Shown one piece after another: positions 10,360 to 20,709 of a stretch of DNA of 64,000 bases. Position 1 is the first letter of the stretch. Every line of letters starts with the position of its first letter. The notes under the pieces were generated by a model. The model did not search any database, was not told the DNA's origin, and saw only the letters and a program-made list of their open reading frames with translations. Both the position numbers and the translations under genes were made by a program. Source of the stretch: Prosapia bicincta (lineage: Eukaryota; Arthropoda; Insecta; Hemiptera; Cercopidae); the NCBI GenBank assembly GCA_036971475.1, contig JBAIZL010000005.1, positions 168,387,886 to 168,451,885 of the forward strand, given 5' to 3'.

Positions 10360-11154
10360 GGTAAAAATACAGAAGCCCGGCGCTATACGATATTTTAGGA
10401 AATGGTTTAACATCATTAAATAGGACGATATCTACAAGAATTTTTTTTAAATTGACCTCGGAAAGTTACTTTTTTTTCAATTTAAAGTAGCGAAAAAAAT
10501 TCAGCGCGGATGTAGAAGTTGTGAATAGGCGCGGAGTGATACAACAGCTTCGTGATACAACTGTATTTCAATGTATAAAATTAAAACCAAATCTAACCTG
10601 ACGACACTTTTTAGGTATATTTTATTATAGGTATACAGTATTGTATAAATTTAAAACCAAATCTATCCTAACTGGAGACTTTATAAGTATATTTAAATAT
10701 ATGTATAAAAATTACGCGAAGTTGTGAATAGGCGCAGAGTTATGCAAATGCTTCGTGATTTTACAACTGAATTTCAATGTATAAAATTAAAACCAAACCT
10801 AACCTGACTTTACACTTTTTCGGTATATTTTAATATAGGTATACAGTATTTTATAAATTTAAAACCAATCTATCCTAACTGTAGAAGTTGTTTCTCAAAT
10901 ATCTACACACGTAAGGTTGCGTGACGTACCGCGGACAATGCGTACAACCTTATGCGCAGCACTGTGACGTAAGTATCACTCCGCGCCTATTCACAACTTC
11001 TACATCCGCGCTGAATTTAGTACCCTACTTTAAATTGAAAAAAAGTAACTTTCCGAGGTCACAAAAAATTAATTTCTTGTGGATATCGTCCAATTTGGTG
11101 CTGTTGAACAATTTCCCAAAATATCGTATAGTGCCGGTGTACTGTATTTCAACC
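10360..11154. mobile_element. Long-TIR DNA element with 8-bp target duplication (family A)
   Basis: A 795-bp element with GGT...ACC ends and about 185-bp inverted arms (10360-10545 and 10968-11154) that match over most of their length. It is flanked by a perfect 8-bp duplication TAAAATAA (10352-10359 and 11155-11162). The interior is a tandem duplication of about 200 bp (starts near 10517 and 10719) beginning GAAGTTGTGAATAGGCGC and carrying ACCAAATCTATCCTAACTGG motifs. No transposase. Long TIRs plus an 8-bp duplication fit a Mutator-like (MULE) non-autonomous element. Confidence 0.85.
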
Positions 11155-11269
11155 TAAAATAAATTAAATTACTAAACTATTCAACTATTGTAAATTGAAA
11201 GATTGTAATAGGTGCAGTCAAGCAATTGAAGTGGATTTGCCCAATTAACTCAAAGATCAAATATTGAAA

Positions 11270-12800
11270 AAAATTTTGTATTTATTTCCCGTTCCTGTGT
11301 AATAGATTTTAGCAAATAATTTATACCAGGCAATACAAAATGTCATCAGGAATACGAAAAAAATTATCAAAACTATCGCCCACCCCTGAAAAAGTTTGGA
11401 AAATGGCGATTTTTCCACCTCCAAGGCACACCTTAAACGTTATAAATTCAACGTTTGACCTCATTTTTGGTTAAAATGCACATTGTCTACCAGCTGAGTA
11501 TAGTATAAAATTGTTCAAAAACGTCCTGAAGCTATATTAATAATTATTTTGATAAATATTAAGATTAGGGACTACTACTAATCGGCAAAATGGTTTTGTT
11601 CCTGGTCAATTTAACCATGCTGAACACGAATCTGAAGTTATTTTTTATGGCACACATAAAACAAACTAACCTTACCTGACCTAACCTAGGTGCTTACTTT
11701 AGATGTATTTTGGTGGGTACAAAGTTGACATTGCATTGAGTTGGTTTATGTTCGCTTTGGTTCGCTCAAAAAAAGAAAATCTGACCTAGGGTGAAACCCT
11801 CCACTCACAGTTTTTCCAGCCTATCTTTGGCAATGAAACAACCTTCCCACACCTAAACTTGAAGTTGTCGGTAATCTTCATTGTGTTATCACACTTCAAA
11901 TGGTTTGTCTTTGTCAGGAGCATGTTATGCGAAACATAAAGCCTCAATAACCCGCTTTTCATCAAACAAACAAGTTTCGAAAAATAATGTGTAGCAAGGT
12001 CCGTCGGTTGAATTGTCAGGTGGTTTCTGTCTGCCATTCAGAATGCATGTTTCAGGTGCCATGACAACTATCACCAGAATGGTTGATTTTGGTTTGCCAC
12101 TAAAAATAACACAAATTTGAGCCTTTTTCAGTTGAAAAGTCACGTGGCATCTGTTGGCCAATCGGAAAGCATCATTAGGTTTGCCACTAAGATTAGCGCC
12201 TTTTTGATGAGAATAAAAAATTTCACGCGATTAGAGCATTAGTAAGCACCTAAGTCAGTTTATTTTATGTTAATTTATGTTTGCCGTTAAAATTAACTTC
12301 AGATTCGTGTTCAGTTTGGTCAAATTGATCAGGAAAAACAAAATTTTGATGATCATTAATTTGAGCGGTAGTCGCTGATCTGAATAATTACCATTATTAT
12401 TGTTTTTATAAACACGGAAGTCTAATTTTATATATTTATATTGACATATACCTACAAATGTTCACATGTAAGAATAGAGATCACGTAACATCATATGGCA
12501 AAAAGTATTACTCTGTGTGTCTAGCTAGGTAATGTATAAAATTACAACCAAATCTATCCTAACTGGAGACTTTATAGGTATATTTAAATATACATATATG
12601 TAGTACAGGGGGTGTCCTGTTGATACGTTGACGTAATTCTTCTTACTACTCTACACAGAATTTTTTACCCAACTTTAATTTGATAAAAAATAACTTAACT
12701 TGTACAAAAAATTCTTATGGATATGGTCTTCGGACATGTTTTTGAACAATTTTATACTTTTATCTCAGGTGGTGCCCAATGTGCATTTTAACTCTTATGT
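11270..12800. mobile_element. Second long-TIR element, interrupted and diverged
   Basis: Inverted arms at about 11460-11535 and 12650-12800 match (GTTAAAATGCACATTG and TATAAAATTGTTCAAAAACG). 11270-11400 resembles the left arm of family B (GATTTTAGCAAA, TATACC). 12535-12600 carries the ACCAAATCTATCCTAACTGG motif. The arms are separated by a different inverted-repeat element (11541-12392), so this is a nest. Outer boundaries are uncertain. Confidence 0.5.
11541..12392. mobile_element. Inverted-repeat element, family C copy 1
   Basis: The ends resemble the cleaner copy at 62315-62698: GGGACTACTACTAATCGGC on the left, GAGCGGTAGTCGCTGATC and AATAATTACC on the right. The interior repeats CTAACCT/ACCTAGG and GTTTGCC-TTAA blocks in both orientations. 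The left end is diverged. No protein is encoded. Confidence 0.6.
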
Positions 12801-13935
12801 GAATTTTTTTTGATTTAGTAACTCGCAAATGGGCTCAAAATTTAATTTAACTTGCTGGTGACTCCCAAAAATAACAAATTTTGAAAAAATCTACTTTAAC
12901 ACTTTAATTTAACACTGTTTTGACTGATAAGGTCTATCGTTATTAGGCTAAAGTTAGAAATAAGACTTGTGAAAATGTTCAATGCAATATTTTCTGTTTT
13001 GTACATGAAATACTGTCTGTAACTTTCTTTCTTTTGTAATTTTGCATCTAATTATCACAAAAAAATTAGATGTTTGTGAGAGTTTTATATCTATAAGGTT
13101 TGCGTGCTGGGTGAAATGTGGTGCTAATAGTGCTTTGTTGAAGTTAACTTTTTTTTTAATTTGTAATTTTTTGAGTCAACAGCAAATTTAATTAAATTTT
13201 GATGCGTTTTGCGAGGTATTGCGTCAAAAAAATAGTCACTTAAACAACCAGGTAGTCTGATTGTTTTATGAACCAGTATGTTTGTTTTATTAAACTAATG
13301 TGTGGTGAGATTTAAAATTTACTATTTTAATTTTTACCGTTTTGAATAGTTCTCACTAGCTTAACTCTAACTAATTTGATAAAATCCAATGAATAATAAA
13401 AAAAATTATTTACCTCTAGTTAGAAAGTTTGCAGGCTGATAATCGTAATGTTTTGACATTGTTTTAAGGAACAGAAATCATATTTCAAGCCTTAAATTTT
13501 GGTCAGGGTGGGGTGTATACTTGTTCACAAAACATTGTCAACACTTGATGCGTCCCTAGGTAATACTTGACTGATTGGTGGTTAACTTTGATTTTATTCC
13601 TTTTCATGTGTTTTTTCAAAAAAAAAAAAATTCTAAACAAGCAGTTGGTTTGAGTTGCAGCAACACATCCTTACAATTTAAAATTTTCAAAATGTTTATC
13701 ATAACCCTAATGAACACACATAAGAGATAATCTCTAGTAACATTAGAGAGATGAACTTCTTAGCATTCCATGGATTCACAGTGTGTGTGCCAGAGGGAGT
13801 AACCCTGAGTAGCCCCGGGATAAACTGCAAAACAATATACATAAAAAGTATTCAGTTATAGGAAATTTAATTTGAATTTTAAAAAAATAACAGTGATGAT
13901 AATGACACATCTCAAAATGATCCACTACACACCAG
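12801..13935. other. AATF intron 1 sequence, nothing recognised
   Basis: AT-rich with poly-A/poly-T runs. No open frame, TIR or tandem repeat that I can support. Confidence 0.4.
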
Positions 13936-14325
13936 TACATCACTACCATGTACATCAGCCAAACCGGCAGGTCATTCTATACATGTTTCGAAGAACACAT
14001 TACCTAAAAAAAACAAACAAACCCTAAATCCAGCTACGCAAAACACCTAAAAAACACCCAACACACACACTAATCTAAATGCTCTACACACATTAAAACA
14101 AAATAAAAAACTAACAACCTTAGAAAAATATGAAAAATACAAACACTACGCAGCAGATAAAGAAAACATATTAAATGATCACACACGCTTTGAAGCCAAC
14201 AGTCTTTTCCATTATATGACACTCAACCAAAACAACCCACCCCATTCCACAGTCATAAATCCAGTCCCGTTAGAGCCTTTACACCTCACCAATACTGCCA
14301 GTAGAGGGTTAGCTTTGTAAAAGGA
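13936..14325 (+). pseudogene. Penelope-like element, GIY-YIG end fragment
   Basis: The plus strand encodes MYISQTGRSFYTCFEEHIT, the GIY-YIG nuclease motif type used by Penelope-like retroelements. After frame breaks comes a C-terminal block LEKYEKYKHYAADKENILND with FEANSLFHYM, ending at a stop near 14320. The reverse transcriptase is absent. Cytosine-rich codon use sets it apart from the surrounding intron. Confidence 0.7.
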
Positions 14326-15639
14326 ACGAATGTTTTGAAACACGTCAGCAAGTAAGCAATTACGTATTCACTTAGTTAAGTATTTTTAAAATTAGTTTAA
14401 TCAGTGAATTCAAGATGATTACATCAAGAAACATTCATTTGAAGTGGTGCAAAACCAATGCTGTTTAAAGTTTGCAAAATGTGAATCTTATTTTATTACA
14501 CTAATATACTTAGTAAATTACAATATATAAACAGATTATCTGGTTAGGATAGATTCGGTTATTAAAAAATAATAACTCAACTAGTGCTGGAAATTGAAAG
14601 TGTGTTTGGCATAAGTTTAAAATCCTTATAGCTTGGTTCAAATATCTTAAGCTATTGCACACGATTGACGAGGCATGCTGTACTGTGCAAGGCTCTTGTC
14701 ATTTTCGGGGATTCACTCAGATAAATCAGTCTCTTCTCTTCTTGTTCTTTCTTTGCCATTTTTGGCTCATTCTTGCACATTGTTTCATCTGTTTGGATCT
14801 ACCAACTCATTCTTGAATGTGCTACGATCTATCTAATCTTAAAGAATTATTTATTATTATCAAATATACTTAAACTTATAGTAATATTTCTCATTACTTG
14901 GACATTAAACATTATGCAACAAGTTTTTAGCATATGGTAAAGCTAGCTAGTGAAACATGTGTTTTATTTACAGTGAACATTTTTTTCAATTACTCAAGAG
15001 TGTTTAGTGAACAATTCTAAAAGTATGCACCTCTATACCATCATCTATATCTTTGAAGAACGTTTTATTGTAAGTTTAGTGTGTTAAGAATTTATCTTTG
15101 TTCATAACCTCTTTGTTAAACTATAACCTCAAGGCAACAGATTTGCCCTTTTAAATTTATCTGTGTTGTCCTCCAGAAATATTTTTTTTCTGTCAAATTT
15201 AACGGCTGAACAGCACAAAATGAAATTAAAAAATGAACGTTTCCTAACATGAACAGTGATAGCCTTAGTGTTTATTCATGTGCATGAGGTATTACACTTT
15301 GTTATTCGCTTTAGTAATGTTAAAGCTTTTTTTTAAAACTATATTCATCCAAACCAGATACTATTGTATTTTGTATTTTACCTATGATATATAGTAATGT
15401 AGTATGTGACATTATTTGGTACAAATATGTTTATAAAGTGGGGAATGTTTATTGATGATGGTCTTCTCTTGGTGTTTAGACAAGCTTTGTTTTCATTTAC
15501 TAAAGAAATGCAGTTATAAATGCTACAGTTTAAGTTTAGAAAGTTTATGCTTTTAAACTTTTTTAAAGTTATGTTTTTTTTAATAAACCTTTTGCTTATC
15601 TAAGAATATACCTATAAAGTTTCAAGTTAGGATAGATAT
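14326..15639. other. AATF intron 1 sequence with two dispersed motif copies
   Basis: No gene seen. Single copies of the GTTAGGATAGAT motif shared with the long-TIR elements occur near 14545 and 15628, both inverse to the copy in 10360-11154. Confidence 0.45.
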
Positions 15640-15699
15640 GGCTTTTACTTCACACATACATCAATATTGACCCAAACCTGAATAATTTACACTTCATAA

Positions 15700-15815
15700 A
15701 AAAAATAAATAAACCAAACAGAAAATTTTGAAATATACAAACACCACAAAAACCAACCACATCACTCACTAAACGATAAAATACACTCTCAGTATAACAC
15801 TATTTTGAATCCATG
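15700..15815 (+). pseudogene. Penelope-like C-terminal fragment
   Basis: The plus strand reads ENFEIYKHHKNQPHHSLNDK followed by IHSQYNTILNP and a stop. It is the same C-terminal block as at 14100-14230 but from another copy. A short relic with no catalytic domain. Confidence 0.55.
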
Positions 15816-15959
15816 ATAAAAAACAAATTTAGAAAAACAATACATCAGAGAACACCAAAACACATCAGATTCACAATAACACAACACAGCTGAGTGGCAG
15901 AATTGTCTGAACAATGCACTGACCAAATACACATGCATCTTCTGAGAAATAATAGGAAA

Positions 15960-17217
15960 TTGCCAAGTAAATCTATAAATAAGCTATTATTGTAATCTAT
16001 AATGTAATATTTTTTTAATAATATTTATTTTTATAATTTTGAATAATTTCTTTATAATAACAAAAAAATTTAATAATAATAATCCTTAGAAAATAATAAA
16101 TTGCTGGGCGCCAGTTAAAATTACAAAATTACTTTAATTACTTGCCATTTATAGTAATAAATAAAACACTTTCTCATAATTCGATTAATTTTTGTTTAAT
16201 TTAGTTTTTTTTTAAATCTTATTCTAGTTACAATATTTTTTTTTAATACACTTTCTCTATTTCCTAATTTAGTGAAATATCACAAGACTCCTTCTTTCAG
16301 GTTATTCGGTGGGTATTATGACAAATTAAAATTTGGTTTGCGCAATTAATGTTGTAATACATTTTATAAAAGAAGCGCCTAGGCCTAAAGTTATTAATTT
16401 TGAATTTACAGTATAATAATAATTTACAATCTTTTCTTAAATTTAATTACTTATCTGAAGTTTAATGTTTTTGTCCAAATTTCTAGCCTTTTAAATTTAT
16501 TTCTATAAACAAATCTTTCACCACTATGTTTTTTTTATGCTTGAATTCTTCCTTTAAATAAAATTTTGGCCAACTAAGTTTTTGCTTCCAGTTCCAATGC
16601 AACCTTCTCTAACAATGAATTTTTCTATTGAAATTTCTAGAGAAAAGAATAAAACTTTGTCAATTGTTGAAACATCTGTTATTTAACCCACTGATTATTT
16701 GATCTTCATGCCCTTATCTGGACAGTTATGTTTTATCCTCTATGCAATAATTTTTAGGTTTTGTTCATTTCCTACATTTGGAAAACCTCAGCAGTTTCAA
16801 AAATTATACTAGCTGCCATCTTGGTTTTAATATTTTATGATAATTTTTGTTTAGGTTATGGCTTCATTGTTTACATTTTCTTTTTTCGTCCATTTTTAAT
16901 TTACTTCTATTATATTCTGAATTATTGTTATTTATTACTTTTGTGTTTTTATATAAAAACATTACATTAAATACTGTTCTTCATAACAATTGGTTGTAGA
17001 CCTAACAACATCTTTTAAGTATTCTTCCTTTGACTTTGTTAAGGTGTTTTGTTAGTTATTGAAAATATTTTTGTTTCCAAGCGACCCAAAAATAAATTTT
17101 TTATTTTTGATTATGGAGATTATTTATAAAATTTGTATACAGAATTATTTTATTATTAAAAATGTTATAATGAATTTACTTCATAATTTTCTTTAATTTT
17201 AAATGGTATTGTTTCAG
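15960..17217. other. AATF intron 1 end, nothing recognised
   Basis: Very AT-rich. One open frame of 69 codons exists but is low-complexity and hydrophobic, with no family resemblance, so I do not call it. Confidence 0.4.
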
Positions 17218-17422
17218 AATCTATTACAGACATAGCTAATTACAAACATTTTGAAACCGATGACCTTGAAATAGATGATAGTAAGAGTAGTTTACGAAAC
17301 ATCAATGCTGATATATCACTTACTGGTTCTTTATATGAAGGTAAAACAGTTTCACGTAAAGGAGAAAATTTGACCAGTCATGATTTTTATTTTGAATTAG
17401 GAAATAAATTGAATTCGAAAAG
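17218..17422 (+). CDS. AATF: AATF exon 2
   Basis: The acceptor is TTGTTTCAG|AATC and the donor AAAAG|GTAATT. It encodes ESITDIANYKHFETDDLEID and continues through SLRNINADISLTGSLYEGK to LGNKLNSK. Acidic and polar, without a known fold; it forms the poorly conserved N-terminal third. It ends in phase 2. Confidence 0.85.
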
Positions 17423-17900
17423 GTAATTTTTAAAATTTCATTAATATAGGAATAAAAGAGTTAATAATTTTAAACTAAAAATTCTATCTTGTTTTTTATG
17501 TTTGTAAAAATATGTGTTTGATCAAACATGAGTATAATATTGTTACAGATACCATGGTTTTGATTTTACATTAACTGTCACGAATTTCAATATGTACATT
17601 TTTATATTATAAATGTTACAATAATATTAAATAAAATGGGAAGGAATATTCAATAAAATCAATAATGGTTTAATGCTTATTATCATGGATCAACTCCATT
17701 AAAATTCTAAAAAATGATCCCTAAAGTTTTCACATTGTACTACTGTGTAATGCTTATTTGCTACTATATAAAGTTGTGAAATGAAGTAGGTTGAAAAATC
17801 AAAATGACTTCAGAATGTAAATATTGCTCAGTTAAGTAAGAACTTAATATTCTTCAAAAAGTAAAATAATATGCAACAAAAGTTCAAATTAACTTGTTTA

Positions 17901-18187
17901 GTGGGGGCCACTGAACTTGGCCTCGAGAGATTGCAGTAGGCAAAACGGGAGGTAGAGGGTCAGAATAATAACTTTCCTAAAAACATGGTAAGGACTTTCA
18001 AAACACTCATGGTAGTTATAAAACTACTGGTCTCATCAGTTTCCGTACAAAGGCGTTGCTGATTGCAGCCTTCTGTAATTTTGCGATGACTGATAGTTTC
18101 TTACATAAAGCGGTTGATGTATAGTACACTCTTGAATAAGTAATAGGTAGTCTCTCAAGGCCAAGTTCACAGTTACGTGATCCGCAC
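17901..18187. mobile_element. MITE with TA duplication
   Basis: The 287-bp element has inverted ends sharing GTG-GG and AACTTGGCCT-GAGAGA, and is flanked by TA on both sides. It is non-coding. Its size and TA target fit a Tc1/mariner-type MITE. It sits in AATF intron 2. Confidence 0.65.
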
Positions 18188-18260
18188 TATACTTTTAGGT
18201 TCTTGAATGTTGTAGTCAATTACGTTCGGTGAATCTTATTAATCACTTAAACAATAGTTT

Positions 18261-18285
18261 GCACACACACACACACACACACACA
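18261..18285 (+). repeat. (CA)n microsatellite
   Basis: About 12 CA units in AATF intron 2. Confidence 0.95.
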
Positions 18286-18369
18286 TAAAGATTTTTAGCC
18301 AATATATTTGTGGTAAGGTTTTGAAATTCATCTATATTTTCTGCTATTCTAGCACACATCTGTTGTCAG

Positions 18370-19010
18370 TAAAAAGCTTTTAGATATCTAACTACGCCTT
18401 CGTCACATGACTGAATAAATGATGTAGTATTGGGCAGAATGTAAATCACTTCAATATGTTTCAGCGAAGTGCTTTATTGTTATGTGCAGTGCAGTTGTCT
18501 AATAAAAGGACAATTTTGTGTTTCTGGCTGGTATCCCATTTAGTTCGCCATTCATTAAAAATGTTTGAAATCATCCAAGCATTGGAGATCGAATGATATT
18601 CAAGCAGTAACCTTTTGATACTTTGAAAACAGCATGGATTTTTAGATATCTTTATGATAATAGTTTTTTTGACAACTATGTTAACACAATATAAAACAGT
18701 TATATGTTTTTTAGATATTTTACACCCACTACGATTTTCATTTTTGAATACATAAGTATGTTCGGGTAAAGCACGATAATAAAGTCATGTTTCATCTGTA
18801 TTGTATATGCAGCTTGGAGAATACTTACTCAAAATGTTAGGCCATTTGTATTGTAACCAGGCCCCAGTCCAACAAAGTTTAGCATCTTTCTTTTCACTAC
18901 ACGTTTTCTTATAAACAATATTTTCTCTTTTATTCCATCAATTGAACCATCCATCTGTGGTTTTAAAATCCTACTTCCCTACGATTTTTTCAAGATTATT
19001 AGCTTTTTGG
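18370..19010 (-). pseudogene. Tigger/pogo transposase fragment
   Basis: The minus strand encodes a DDE core: IYNTDET at about 18800 (first Asp), then a degraded middle, and VLLLDNCTAHNNKAL at about 18480-18515 (second Asp). Stops and shifts interrupt it. No TIRs were found, so this is an internal fragment in AATF intron 2, opposite to the gene. Confidence 0.75.
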
Positions 19011-19222
19011 TATATAAGGGGGCTGTCTACTCTTTTTCACAAACATTTTAAAATCATAATTTCAAAGTCGATTCCTTTAAGTCGATAATTGTGGATCCTT
19101 TCTGGAACGATTTCTTTTGCTGTCAACATTTTTATAATGACAGGATGGAGTTGTTATTTTTCATAATTTTACGTAAGAGCAAATATACTGTTTTAATATT
19201 TATTATTTCTGTTACATGATAG

Positions 19223-19437
19223 AAAAGATGAACTCAGTGGTAATGAAACTGAAGATATGGGGGAAGATGAGGAAGATGATGAAAGTTCAGAAAGTGATGC
19301 ATCAAGCCATTCAATATTAGAAAAAAGAGAGAGTGAAAATGAAACACAAAATAACGAAAATTATAATATTTATTCGTCTGGAAGTAGAAGTGTAAAGGAA
19401 GACATCAAAAAAGGAATTGCTATTAAAAACCAACTAG
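19223..19437 (+). CDS. AATF: AATF exon 3, acidic tract
   Basis: The acceptor is ATGATAG|AAAAG and the donor CAACTAG|GTAAAC. It encodes an acidic run (GEDEEDDESSESDASS) and ends SVKEDIKKGIAIKNQL, matching the conserved stretch before the AATF-Che1 domain (human EEVEKGRAVKNQ). Ends in phase 1. Confidence 0.9.
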
Positions 19438-19638
19438 GTAAACAATAGTTTATATGTTAGTAAAGTATAGTTTATGGTACTGTAATTTTGTTGTTACTGT
19501 TAGCGCATTATGTAAATATTAATATAATACAAATGTCTAGAAAGTATATCAATTATAATTATCCAATGCAAATATTCCTTGTCAGTTTTAGAATAATATT
19601 ATTAAACTCCATTTTCAACATAATGATAATATATAATA

Positions 19639-20600
19639 TGTTAAGTACAGGATCCTTAACCTCACTTTCAACAGACCACGTTTGTTTACAATTCTCATTA
19701 TTTCGTATAACCTAGCAATCAGCTGGTGTTTTATTACAGTTCAAGTTCCACCGCCTACTAGACTTTCATTGCCGACCAGCATCTAGGATTCTTTTACTGC
19801 AAATAAGTAGGTTTTACGATCCAGTCACCAGATGAATCTAGACTATTCATCTATGGTTTTAGACTAATTATCTGATTTAGTTACCTGTTGCTAGCATTTC
19901 CGTCTTCTCTCAAGTTACACACTTCTTGCAACATGGCTTTCTAGTGCGGCATTCCTGGTTTCTATTCAAGTGTTTTAGCCGATTACATCGGGTTTAAACC
20001 GCGTCTGATTATTACCCCGCTTACTGATTATGTTCAGTTAATGTTTTAGATGCGTTCTAACTATGAATTAACGATTTTAGCCGCGATAAAACTGTTTGAA
20101 ACCGCTTTCTTTGTACAAGTGTAATTTGTTAGGTTAGCCGCGTGGTATTTCATTACACCGCAGACAATTAACTCTTTAACCTCGTGGGTGAACTATCAAG
20201 TGTTGATTAAAGCTTTTCTGTTGTGACTATTTGAAGTGCTTTTAACTTTCAATTAATTTTAAATGAGTTTTAGTTTTACGCCATTCTTCGCAAGCTACGG
20301 TTCATCACTTCAGGACTTAAACCAGGCCTGGGAAAACCCGCATCATCACCTCTTCAACTACCCTGTATAACTTGGAATGGTAAGTGGCGTAGGCTTAACT
20401 TCACTCATAAAATTGAACTATTTCTTTTAATTAACGTTTAGTGTTAAATTTAAATTCAGTGTTTTTCTTATTAATAAAGCAGACCCCATACTGCTCCAAC
20501 AAAGCGTGGGTGGTCTTACGGACGTTTTAGTGTAACCGCTAATGATTTGAACTACCCTATTTTCATTTTCTTTCTTTAGTTTTGCTACCAAAACTATACA
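19639..20600 (+). repeat. 5' LTR of BEL element
   Basis: 962 bp, TG...CA. It contains a consensus splice donor ATG|GTAAGTG (GT at 20380) and AATAAA at 20473-20478. A TGG-initiated primer-site-like sequence follows directly (20601-20617). Confidence 0.95.
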
Positions 20601-20709
20601 TGGTCAACACGGGCCGGATAATTTGAATCAAATAAACCATAGGATACAGTTCACTGCAAAATTCATCTTAAAAAATTTCCTTAACTAATTTTATTTTCTG
20701 TTGTTAAAA

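Noticed and set aside
10921..11157. 78-codon open frame at the right of the family A element
   Set aside because: It is the translation of the right inverted arm.
16761..16970. 69-codon hydrophobic open frame
   Set aside because: Low-complexity AT-rich intron; no conserved motif and no splice or promoter context.
18020..18075. Minus-strand CTGATGA followed by GAAA in the 17901-18187 MITE
   Set aside because: The intervening sequence gives a hairpin (GTAGTT/AACTAC) in the wrong place and no pairing next to the core boxes.
19257..19448. Stand-alone acidic small protein starting at the internal ATG 19257
   Set aside because: The frame is AATF exon 3 read past its donor into the intron; the exon starts upstream at 19223.
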